Below are positions 26,430 through 34,362 of a DNA stretch of 64,000 nt, piece after piece (positions within the stretch are counted from its first letter, which is position 1; every line of letters starts with the position of its first letter). Source of the DNA: Methanobacteriota archaeon (GTDB taxonomy: Archaea > Halobacteriota > Methanosarcinia > Methanosarcinales > Methanosarcinaceae). The notes beneath the pieces were generated by a model. That model was not told the DNA's origin. It worked only from the letters and a program-made list of their open reading frames with translations, and did not search any database. A program made the position numbers and the translations under genes. The stretch lies in assembly GCA_023399215.1 (NCBI GenBank), contig JAEWQJ010000002.1:1-64000 (forward strand), in the 5' to 3' direction.

Positions 26430-27125
26430 GTGGACTGCGTGTACAATGAGTATTTAAAGTTGCCTTTCTCTGTTTCTCTTGAATATGTCCCTTACCTGTG
26501 GCAACAGAGTGATGTTCTTGTTTTTCTTGTTGACCTGGGTAATTATGATACATTCAATGCAAGTTACCTCAACAGGATAGAACTGGAATATCTTGAGAGA
26601 CTGCAGACAAATCACTTTAAGAAAAGATTTATTGTCTCCAGAACGGTTTTAAAACATATCATATGCAAGGTTGCTAATGAGCGATCCGCTTCCGAAATAT
26701 CCACATACAAAGACGAAAATGGGAAGGTCTGCGTCCTCAATCACAATGAACTATGTATTTGTATATCTTATACCGAAAACCTTGCAGCTCTTGCAATCTC
26801 AAAGGTTGATGTTGGTATTGATATTGAACTTGCGAGAAAACTGGTTCTTAAAAGTACTTTTAAAAACCTGTATAAGAAAATTTCACTTATGGACGAAAAT
26901 GTAGGTGAAGCTGATTTTTTAAAAACATGGACTTTAAAAGAAGCCTATTCTAAGTTTTCAAACAAAAACATGCATCTTATTTTTAATAGGGGACTGGATC
27001 TCAACAACGTTAATCATCTAACTTATGTTCTAGACAACAAATATTTATTCTCTATTGTGACTCGCTTGGAATCTAATATTATCAATATAAATCGTCTTCA
27101 AAAAATCGACTGTAACTGGGACTGA
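26430..27125 (+). CDS. 4'-Phosphopantetheinyl transferase (Sfp-type)
   Basis: The enzyme moves phosphopantetheine from CoA to a Ser of a carrier protein. The 231-residue protein carries the Mg-binding VGIDIE (128-133; Asp131, Glu133) and WTLKEAYSK (167-175; Glu171), the two signature motifs of the family. The first half has the pseudo-dimer arrangement of Sfp-like enzymes. Start is GTG with a TATA-like AATTATATACT at about 26402-26412, so the message may be nearly leaderless. The gene is visibly AT-rich. Its likely substrate is the carrier protein 350 bases downstream. Archaea rarely have this enzyme. Confidence 0.9.
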   Translation: MDCVYNEYLKLPFSVSLEYVPYLWQQSDVLVFLVDLGNYDTFNASYLNRIELEYLERLQTNHFKKRFIVSRTVLKHIICKVANERSASEISTYKDENGKVCVLNHNELCICISYTENLAALAISKVDVGIDIELARKLVLKSTFKNLYKKISLMDENVGEADFLKTWTLKEAYSKFSNKNMHLIFNRGLDLNNVNHLTYVLDNKYLFSIVTRLESNIININRLQKIDCNWD

Positions 27126-27361
27126 TGATTTTCGATGAAATTTAAAGTTTAAAGAAGTAGTTTAAAGTTCTGCGCACTTTTCTATATTTTTCGGGCTTAT
27201 CTGTGCGCATATGAATGCCCACTTGTCTGGAGAATATACTAAATATATATTCTTATTGAGTGGGTAAATTGTATCATCCAATGCATCCGGATGCAAGCAA
27301 TTGATTTTACTCAAATTTCGTCTCTGCCAGTGCTTTTGTCAGCTCCAAAATGGCTCAAATT

Positions 27362-27385
27362 ATTTATATAGTTGTATTACGTAAT
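27362..27385 (+). promoter_or_regulatory. TATA box with overlapping palindrome upstream of the carrier-protein gene
   Basis: ATTTATATA at 27362-27370 fits an archaeal TATA box. The perfect palindrome ATTACGTAAT at 27376-27385 sits between it and the expected start of transcription (~27395), where a repressor would block initiation. The gene start is at 27474. The palindrome's half-site resembles the TATTACG arms at 13641 and 13753. Regulation is inferred. Confidence 0.4.
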
Positions 27386-27473
27386 TATCACTTGGGACTC
27401 ACGTCATTATGGGCAGGAATGAGTTATTTATGATCACTGGTCCGCTGAACGAAAATGTTGGGGGCAATAATAC

Positions 27474-27719
27474 ATGGAACAAATAAAGGATGATATAATC
27501 GATTACTTAAAGGCTAATTCTTTTATGGACAGTAACACCAGTTTGAAAGATTATGATTCTCTCACTCAAACCGGCATTATAGATTCCATTGGCTTGCTTG
27601 AACTTATGGACTATATCTGTGAGAAATATTCTATAGAGATTCCTGAAGATATGCTGACACCGGAAAACTTTGATTCACTGCAGGGAATTACTAACATGAT
27701 AACCAAACTGGTGAAGTGA
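27474..27719 (+). CDS. Free-standing acyl/peptidyl carrier protein
   Basis: The 81-residue acidic four-helix protein has the attachment motif DSIG at 37-40, with Ser38 as the phosphopantetheine site. It has the usual LLELMDYICEKYSIEIP helix II/III region. DSIG, not DSL, is common in carrier proteins that partner stand-alone AMP ligases. GGGGGC lies about 10 bases before ATG. The ligase starts 6 bases after its stop, so the two are translated from one message. It should be activated by the transferase upstream. Confidence 0.9.
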   Translation: MEQIKDDIIDYLKANSFMDSNTSLKDYDSLTQTGIIDSIGLLELMDYICEKYSIEIPEDMLTPENFDSLQGITNMITKLVK

Positions 27720-27725
27720 AAAGGT

Positions 27726-29204
27726 ATGCAAATTGATGCGTATATCACTGAGTACGCCAGAAAAACTCCTCAAAGCATTGCCATGGAAGAGGGAAAAAGT
27801 TCAATTTCCTATAGCTGCCTTGACAATGATATAAATGCTATTGCTTCACCTTTAATGGATTTTAACCACTGCCGGTTTGCAATACTGGCAGAATCAGGCA
27901 TGCTATATGTGAAAGTGCTCATGGCAGTATATCGATCTGCCAATATCGCAATTCCTCTACCTATAGAATTTCCTAAATTCAGTCTTGAGAGAATCCTTGA
28001 TACTGCCCATGTCAACAATATCATTGCAACCGATACACAGTACTCAAGATTTGGAGAGGACTTTTTTGAGCGTTTTGGAACTGTAATAGTTATTTCCAGC
28101 AATACTTTCGGAGAGTTTTTGCGCAAGAAGATTGAAACAGAAGCAAATAATCCACAACTGCAGCTCGTCCTTTTCACTTCAGGCACGACAGGCACCCCAA
28201 AAGGGGTCATGTTAAGTGACAGAAATCTGGTAGCAAATGCAGAGTCAATAGTAAAGGTACTCAGGATAACTTCCAGAGATAAAGGAGCACTGGTGATATC
28301 CCCACATCACGCTTTTGGAAATTCCATAATTAACTCCCATCTAGTATCTGGCAGCTCAGTCAGGATTGGAAATATGAATTTTATAGACTCTGTTTTCAAC
28401 CTTATAGCGTCAGACGTATCCATATTTTATGGGGTGCCCAGTACCTATCGTATACTCCTTCGATATCCGGATAGATTCAAAAAGGCCTTTGCAGGCGTTA
28501 GAACTGCTGCATCAGCGGGTGGAGGAATGGATAGGGATATTGTAAAAGACATAAGGGAATTAGTTCCAGATCTGGAAATTCTACCAATGTATGGGCAAAC
28601 TGAAGCTACGGCAAGGCTTGCCTATCTACCAGCAGAAGATGTGGATGGGTTCGTTGACACTATAGGAAAAGCAATTCCAGAGGTTATACTGGATGTCTTT
28701 GATTCAGAGTACAAGCCAGCAAAACCTAATATTACGGGTGAACTGGTTGCTATAGGAGACAACATTATGCTGGGTTATCTGGATGATGAAATTGCCACTG
28801 AAATGAAAATTATAAACGGATGGCTGCATACCGGTGACCTTGCACAGAAATTACCAGGCGGATATATCAAACTGCTGGGGCGCAAGGATGATCTTATAAA
28901 AATCGGTGATCATCGCATTAACCCAAGGGAAATTGAGAGAAATATTGAGGAAAATAATGAAGTGTCCAGGGTTTTTGTTGTACCTGTGCACCATGAACTT
29001 ATGGGAACCGCAATTAGCCTCATGGTCATACCTGCGAAAGGGACCGAAATTGGAAAGTTGTATGCATTCTGCCGAAAAAGCCTGCCAGGATATCTATGTC
29101 CAAGAGAAATACTATTCATTGATCATCTTCCCTTGAGCGAAAATGGTAAAATATCCAATCGATCCATCATAGAGGAGTACCAACATGTCAAAACTAGTGT
29201 GTAA
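27726..29204 (+). CDS. AMP-forming acyl/aminoacyl ligase (ANL superfamily) for the carrier protein
   Basis: The 492-residue protein activates a carboxylic acid with ATP as an acyl-adenylate and passes it to a thiol, here probably the adjacent carrier. Motifs in order: P-loop TSGTTGTPKG (151-160), aromatic-region HHAFGN (194-199), YGQTEA (289-294), GWLHTGDL (365-372), hinge GRKDDLIKIG (385-394), NPREIE (399-404) and the catalytic Lys475 in NGK. It is a complete two-domain adenylating enzyme without a condensation or carrier domain. The acid cannot be told from the sequence. It overlaps the next gene by 20 bases. Confidence 0.9.
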   Translation: MQIDAYITEYARKTPQSIAMEEGKSSISYSCLDNDINAIASPLMDFNHCRFAILAESGMLYVKVLMAVYRSANIAIPLPIEFPKFSLERILDTAHVNNIIATDTQYSRFGEDFFERFGTVIVISSNTFGEFLRKKIETEANNPQLQLVLFTSGTTGTPKGVMLSDRNLVANAESIVKVLRITSRDKGALVISPHHAFGNSIINSHLVSGSSVRIGNMNFIDSVFNLIASDVSIFYGVPSTYRILLRYPDRFKKAFAGVRTAASAGGGMDRDIVKDIRELVPDLEILPMYGQTEATARLAYLPAEDVDGFVDTIGKAIPEVILDVFDSEYKPAKPNITGELVAIGDNIMLGYLDDEIATEMKIINGWLHTGDLAQKLPGGYIKLLGRKDDLIKIGDHRINPREIERNIEENNEVSRVFVVPVHHELMGTAISLMVIPAKGTEIGKLYAFCRKSLPGYLCPREILFIDHLPLSENGKISNRSIIEEYQHVKTSV

Positions 29205-30222
29205 AAAATGTGTTCTGGATTCCGAGATTCCAGGTATACAAATTAATGAGGAAACCGGCCTCTGCCACTTCTGTGAGACATATACTCCTCTTAGTTCACA
29301 GGAAAAAAATGAATATCTGGCCAGAATTGAAGAACTTTTTGAGCAATATGGAGGAAAAGGGAACTACGATGTAATTTATGCACTTTCAGGTGGGAAAGAT
29401 TCGTCTTATACGCTCTACAAGCTCAAAAAAGACTATCCTTTCCTTAAGGTATTGGCTGTGCAGTTTGATAACGGGTTCATTTCGGAAAACGCAATAATGA
29501 ATGCAAAAAAAATGTGTGAGATCACAGGATGCGATTATTTCCAGGTGACAACAGAAAAGGAAATTCTATATGACACATTCCGAAAGGCTGCGGAGTCATA
29601 TGATGCATTTCCAAGATTCGCCAAATATCGAGCCAGTGACATATGCAACATTTGCATCACTATTATTAAACAGAAACTGATAGAGCAGGCCATTCTTCAA
29701 AAAGTACCTTTTATCATATTTGCCTTTACAGCTGGACAGTCTCCTAATCCCATAATCAACCTATCAGTCAATTTTATTCAGTGGTCCAGAAGCTTATTTG
29801 AAAAACAGCTTCAGAAAATAGGCATCGAGGATAAGGATGAAATCTTCCTCCTGAAAAAAGAAGTTCTTGAGAACATAGGTGAAAACGTTCCGAGTATCCT
29901 GCATCCTCTATGCCTCTGGGATTACAGTGAAGATAAAGTGCTTGAGACCCTACTGGAAATCGGGTGGGAACTTCCGGGAATCAATGACAGCAATTCAACC
30001 AACTGTACGTTGAATTCTTTTGCCTGTTACAACCACCTGGAAAAATACGGATTTCATCCATATACCTTTGACATAGCAGGGCTTGTCCGAAGCGGGGAAA
30101 TGTCAAGGGAAGAAGGACTTGTAAAAATTACTCAGGAATTGTCACAGCCATTGATAGAAGAGGCCGCAAGAAAGCTTAAACTGAAAGTAAATAAATCACA
30201 AAAAATACTCGTTAAAAACTGA
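29185..30222 (+). CDS. Zinc-ribbon ATP-pyrophosphatase (N-acetyl sugar amidotransferase-like)
   Basis: The 345-residue protein has an N-terminal Cys pair set C6xxC9...C27xxC30 with the spacing CVLDSEIPGIQINEETG. This is typical of the WbpG/N-acetyl-sugar amidotransferase branch. The ATP-PPase loop SGGKDS follows at 68-73, and there is a further C154xxC157. Such enzymes adenylate a carbonyl and introduce nitrogen or sulfur with release of PPi. In the WbpG type they make an acetamidino sugar. It overlaps the ligase gene by 20 bases with GAGGAG as its ribosome site. A tRNA or sulfur-transfer role is less likely given the context. Confidence 0.78.
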   Translation: MSKLVCKKCVLDSEIPGIQINEETGLCHFCETYTPLSSQEKNEYLARIEELFEQYGGKGNYDVIYALSGGKDSSYTLYKLKKDYPFLKVLAVQFDNGFISENAIMNAKKMCEITGCDYFQVTTEKEILYDTFRKAAESYDAFPRFAKYRASDICNICITIIKQKLIEQAILQKVPFIIFAFTAGQSPNPIINLSVNFIQWSRSLFEKQLQKIGIEDKDEIFLLKKEVLENIGENVPSILHPLCLWDYSEDKVLETLLEIGWELPGINDSNSTNCTLNSFACYNHLEKYGFHPYTFDIAGLVRSGEMSREEGLVKITQELSQPLIEEAARKLKLKVNKSQKILVKN

Positions 30223-30256
30223 AAGTAAATAAATCACAAAAATACTCGTTAAAATT
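30181..30256. repeat. 38-bp direct duplication across the stop codon of the ATP-pyrophosphatase gene
   Basis: The segment starting CTGAAAGTAAATAAATCAC at 30181 is repeated from 30219 with one base deleted in an A-run. The gene's stop (TGA, 30220-30222) lies at the junction. The original 3' end therefore probably lay elsewhere and the C-terminal tail was remade by duplication. Confidence 0.8.
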
Positions 30257-30367
30257 TGATTCTAAGATAACGAGTTGAGGTACAATAGGTAATTTAAACA
30301 GTGTAATTTGAATAATCTAGTTTGGATAGTCTAATTCTAAAATCTGATTATTTCAGGGGGGAATGTT

Positions 30368-31360
30368 ATGCAAGTCGCAGAAGAAATGAGCATGAATTTA
30401 ATGGAAGAACTCAATGGAAACATTGGAAATACAGCTTTAAAGCTCAGAGGTTTTATTAGAGATCAGGTAACGAGTTTTAAGAAAAAAGGAGTCGTTATAG
30501 GGGTTTCGGGAGGAATTGACTCAGCCGTAGTACTTACACTATGTGTACAGGAACTCGGAAAAGAAAACGTATGTGGACTTCTCCTTCCTGAAGAGGAATC
30601 TGCTCCTTCCAGTAAGACCCTGGGAGTAGAGATCTGTGAAAGCCTTGGTGTGTCGTATGAAGAAGTGCCTATCTCTCCAATCTTGAGATCGCTTAATATC
30701 TATGATAAGAAAGAACAGATTCTAAAGAGAACCTGCCCTGAATATGATGCCAGAATTCATAAAACATCGCTGGTACTGCCTGATTTCCTTAACACTGGAC
30801 TGCTAAATGTTCCTTATATCCACCTGGTAAAAAATGGTGAAACTGTCGGAAAGTACCGGCTAAAAGCGACTGATTATCTTGAATTAATAGGATTACAGGG
30901 TGTCAAACAGAGGTCCAGAATGCTCGTTCAGTATATGTATGCTGAGACGATGAATTACGCAGTTTGTGGTACGACCAACAAGACCGAAATGGTCCTTGGC
31001 CAGTTTGTGAAATATGGGGATGGGGGCGTAGATCTTGAGCCTCTGGCGGACTGCTATAAAGTCCAGGTTTATGCTCTGGGGAAGCTGCTTAATGTTAATG
31101 AAGAGATCATAAAGCGCCCTCCAAGTGCTGATACATGGAGCCATTACACAACTGACGAGGAATTTTACTGGCGCATGCCGATTCAGATCATGGACCAGCT
31201 GTTGTATGCCCAGGAGCGCCGGTTACCCCTGCAGGTAGTTGAAAAGAGCACCGGGTTGTCCAGAGAGATGATAGAAAAAGCTCAGAGGCATATCAGTAGA
31301 ATAAAAGATACCACAGAATATATACGAGCCGCGCCGCCTGTTTGCTACATTAACAGGTAA
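30368..31360 (+). CDS. NadE-like ammonia-dependent amide synthetase
   Basis: The 330-residue protein shows the NAD synthetase core: SGGIDS (47-52), GTTNKTE (201-207) and KYGDGGVDLEPLAD (215-228). It has no glutaminase domain. It differs from standard archaeal NadE by being longer, with an extra ~60-residue segment around 115-185, and by GTTNKTE in place of the usual GTGNKSE. It might be the cell's NAD synthetase, but its place in the carrier-protein cluster makes a specialised amide-forming role plausible. GGGGGG precedes ATG at 30356-30361. Confidence 0.8.
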   Translation: MQVAEEMSMNLMEELNGNIGNTALKLRGFIRDQVTSFKKKGVVIGVSGGIDSAVVLTLCVQELGKENVCGLLLPEEESAPSSKTLGVEICESLGVSYEEVPISPILRSLNIYDKKEQILKRTCPEYDARIHKTSLVLPDFLNTGLLNVPYIHLVKNGETVGKYRLKATDYLELIGLQGVKQRSRMLVQYMYAETMNYAVCGTTNKTEMVLGQFVKYGDGGVDLEPLADCYKVQVYALGKLLNVNEEIIKRPPSADTWSHYTTDEEFYWRMPIQIMDQLLYAQERRLPLQVVEKSTGLSREMIEKAQRHISRIKDTTEYIRAAPPVCYINR

Positions 31361-31555
31361 ATTGCAAAAGCGCCTGTAAAAAAAGTTATACTGGATAAAA
31401 TACGGCTAAAATCAGGACTTTAGGGCTTTGCCTAAAATCGAAATGGGGCTTCGTCCGGAACAAATACTTGCCTGTAAACTACTGGAAGTCTTTCTGGCAG
31501 AGTGCTTTCGCATAATATCATTGTGAGAATTAAAATTGATCACTAATCCTAAAGT

Positions 31556-32695
31556 GTGAATATGAATACAAAGGTCTCAATTGTTGAATGCCAGGACTAC
31601 TCGAATGCTAAAGAAGCGGTAAAAGAAGCACTGAACCTGATAGGTGGGCTTGAGAAGGTTATAGTTCCTGGCAGCCGCGTGCTCCTCAAACCAAATGTGC
31701 TTTCTATTCGACCGCCAGAGGATGCCGTTACCACCCATCCAGCGATAGTGTCCGCTATGTGCGAACTTGTCTCAGAAGCAGGAGGTATTCCAGTTATAGG
31801 AGATGGGTCCGGCATTGTAAAACCTGGATCTACTACGACTTCACAGGCGCTTAAAGTGTCTGGCATTGAGAGTGTTGCTTCTGATCATGGGGTTGAGCTT
31901 ATCAACTTTGAGACCTCAGGTTTTGTTGAGGTTGATGTTCCGGGCGCAAGGCAGTTTTCTCATCTGTACATCTCAAAAGCTGTACTTGAGGCAGATATAG
32001 TAATCTCGCTTCCAAAGCTCAAGACCCATGAACTGACATTGTATACAGGGGCAGTCAAAAATTTCTTCGGCGCCGTACCTCAAAAAACCAGAAAACAGGC
32101 TCATTTCTTGGAAGACCGCCTCCTCTTTGGGGAAGCAGTTGTTGATATATATTCTGTTGTCAAGCCCCAACTTGTAGTTATGGACGGGATAGTCGGAATG
32201 GAAGGAAATGGCCCATCCAATGGTACACCTGTCCTTGCGGGCGTGATTATGGCTAGTTATAACTGTGTAGCCCTGGATATTGTGGCCTCTGAGCTTATAG
32301 GAATCGATCCCTTAAAGGTCCCTACAAATAAAGCTGCACTCGAAAGAGGTTTCGGGACCGAGCATCCTGAAGTTGTAGGAGTACCTCTGGAAAAAGTAAA
32401 GGTCAGGTTCAAAAACCCTGAAGGTGGAATAACTGCTTATATTCCAGCTTTCTTTATGAGAATCCTTAGAAAGCAGCTGGCTGTAAGACCCATTATTAAC
32501 ACTTCAAACTGTGCACTTTGCAAAGCCTGTGTTTCGAACTGCTCGGCGCATGCCATCGAAGAAATAAACAGGACACTGAAAATTAATGAGGAAAAATGCA
32601 TTCACTGTTATTGCTGCCGCGAACTTTGCCCTAATGATGCGGTAGAATTAAAAAAATCACTGTTTATGAAGCTTGTAAGCAGAAACAAAAGTTAA
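31556..32695 (+). CDS. DUF362 protein with C-terminal 2x[4Fe-4S] ferredoxin domain
   Basis: The 379-residue protein has an N-terminal DUF362 domain (VLLKPNVLS at 42-50, SLPKLKTHELTLYTGAVKNFFG at 151-172 in two parts). A ferredoxin module follows with C319xxC322xxC325xxxC329 and C348xxC351xxC354xxxC358. DUF362 proteins are uncharacterised iron-sulfur proteins frequent in anaerobes. Start is GTG 31556, or ATG two codons later. Neither has a strong Shine-Dalgarno. It may supply electrons for a reductive step in the cluster's pathway, or be an unrelated neighbour 195 bases downstream. Confidence 0.85.
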   Translation: MNMNTKVSIVECQDYSNAKEAVKEALNLIGGLEKVIVPGSRVLLKPNVLSIRPPEDAVTTHPAIVSAMCELVSEAGGIPVIGDGSGIVKPGSTTTSQALKVSGIESVASDHGVELINFETSGFVEVDVPGARQFSHLYISKAVLEADIVISLPKLKTHELTLYTGAVKNFFGAVPQKTRKQAHFLEDRLLFGEAVVDIYSVVKPQLVVMDGIVGMEGNGPSNGTPVLAGVIMASYNCVALDIVASELIGIDPLKVPTNKAALERGFGTEHPEVVGVPLEKVKVRFKNPEGGITAYIPAFFMRILRKQLAVRPIINTSNCALCKACVSNCSAHAIEEINRTLKINEEKCIHCYCCRELCPNDAVELKKSLFMKLVSRNKS

Positions 32696-32957
32696 TGGGA
32701 GAGTTGCAGTTAACGGAAAAGTCGTCTGAAAGTCTGTTTATCAAGCAGGCTGGGAATTAATGTATTCAGCAGATTATCATTGTTAAATTAATTAAGCATA
32801 ATTATGGAAATTTAGTCATCCATCAAAATGCCAATTGAAAGATAAATATAAAAAATCTGATAAAAATAATTACAACCGATTTGAGAGGGAAATGGTAAAA
32901 CAATTTGATAAGAAAATAGTATAGATAAGAAAGCGTATAAAATAATTCTATAGGGAA

Positions 32958-33506
32958 ATGGGGGGTATTCGCACGACTACTGCGGTGTCTAATAGAGACC
33001 AGGTAACCTTTTGCGAAATTGCGGAACATTATCACAGTAATAAACTTCTTTTTGGCATTAAATATTTTAAAAACTGGATTCTGGAACGGCTTGCCTCAAG
33101 CGCTCCCGTTCCTTCCTGGAGAGCTAAATTACACAGGATGCGGGGTGTAAATATCGGGGAGAATGTATATGTCGGCTATGACGTGATTTTTGATAGGATA
33201 CACCCTGAATTAATTACGATAGGGGATTACTCTGAAATTGGCGATAGGTGCATATTATCTGCACATACGAGAGGAAGTTTGACTACAAGACAGGCATATC
33301 CGAGAACTATGGCTCCCATAAAAATCGGACGTGGTGTCTCTGTGAATCCAGGATGTATAATCACACAGGGTGTTGAAATCGGGGATAATGCGATAATAGG
33401 TATTGGGTCTGTAGTTAACCACAATATTTCTCCAAATAGTCTTGCCCTGGGCTATCCTGCAAGGGTTGTTAAAAAACTTGAAGGCGTAGGTGAGCTTAAG
33501 ACCTGA
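32958..33506 (+). CDS. Left-handed beta-helix (hexapeptide-repeat) acyltransferase
   Basis: The 182-residue protein has hexapeptide turns such as IGENVYVGYD, ITIGDYSEIGDRC and GVEIGDNAIIGIGSVV, ending in the family tail LALGYPARVVKKL. It belongs to the WbbJ/VatD/maltose-acetyltransferase group. Such enzymes use acetyl-CoA, and some LbH relatives (LpxA, LpxD) use acyl carrier protein thioesters. It is the last gene of the plus-strand carrier cluster and converges with the DUF457 gene 20 bases on. The N-terminal 40 residues before the helix include an amphipathic segment. Confidence 0.85.
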   Translation: MGGIRTTTAVSNRDQVTFCEIAEHYHSNKLLFGIKYFKNWILERLASSAPVPSWRAKLHRMRGVNIGENVYVGYDVIFDRIHPELITIGDYSEIGDRCILSAHTRGSLTTRQAYPRTMAPIKIGRGVSVNPGCIITQGVEIGDNAIIGIGSVVNHNISPNSLALGYPARVVKKLEGVGELKT

Positions 33507-33525
33507 TTTCAATACCTTAAATGTT

Positions 33526-34110
33526 TTATTTTTCGGCTTTGTAGTTTAGCTCAAAACCGTACTTACTCAGGGCAAAGAGCGCCATCATTATTATGGAACA
33601 AACAAAAAAGACCGACACAAAAGATGCCATCAGGTAATCAAAGATTCCGGTTCCTCGAAAACCCACGTCCATCATTGAAAATACACTGATTTTTTTCTCG
33701 TATAATGGATACAGGTACTCACAGCCGCCTTCACTGATGTCATCGAGCAACAGGTGAGAAGCAAATGCTGCCTCTGCAAAAAGTCCGAGATACATTGCCC
33801 TGCCAGGCTCCCTGTATTTAGCGTATCCTGCAACGGTTCCGAACAGGACTGCAAGAAGACTGAATAACAGTGAATGTGTTGGAATCGGGCCGGCCCAGCA
33901 ATGCTCCATAGTACCGTTTACGAGCAGGCTGTGAATGATCGTGATATCCGGGAATAAGGAACAGATACTGCCTACGAATAGCAGAAATATTAAATTCGTT
34001 GAACCCTTTAGAGAAAGTTCCCCTCGAAAAAACGATCTAGCAGCAGCAAAAACTGCTACTGCACTTATACAGAATACGAAGAATAGCACATGTACAACCG
34101 GATAAGGCAT
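33526..34110 (-). CDS. Membrane-bound metal-dependent hydrolase, DUF457/YdjM type
   Basis: The 194-residue integral membrane protein has five to six hydrophobic helices and the family's polar motifs in loops: SLFPDITIIHS, PTHSLLFS and ASHLLLDDISEGG. The conserved His/Asp residues suggest a metal site near the membrane surface. Activity in the family is largely inferred. It is transcribed towards the carrier cluster and has no obvious partner. Confidence 0.78.
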   Translation of the reverse strand: MPYPVVHVLFFVFCISAVAVFAAARSFFRGELSLKGSTNLIFLLFVGSICSLFPDITIIHSLLVNGTMEHCWAGPIPTHSLLFSLLAVLFGTVAGYAKYREPGRAMYLGLFAEAAFASHLLLDDISEGGCEYLYPLYEKKISVFSMMDVGFRGTGIFDYLMASFVSVFFVCSIIMMALFALSKYGFELNYKAEK

Positions 34111-34362
34111 AAGAAAACACTTAGGATTTTCTAAAGGTAATGATTTTTAGATTTAGAGAGTGAGCTACCTCTAAAAATTTTTAGATTTAATTAAAGTTGG
34201 CACCTATACTATTTAACATTTCTTAAATTACATGTGCGGGTAATATTTCTCTATATAATATTTTCGCAGGAGATATTTTTGCAGGATCTAATTAACTTTA
34301 AAGACGCCTCATGAATTCAGAAACGAATTTTTCCTTGCTCGCTTATTTGCCCGGAGACTATC

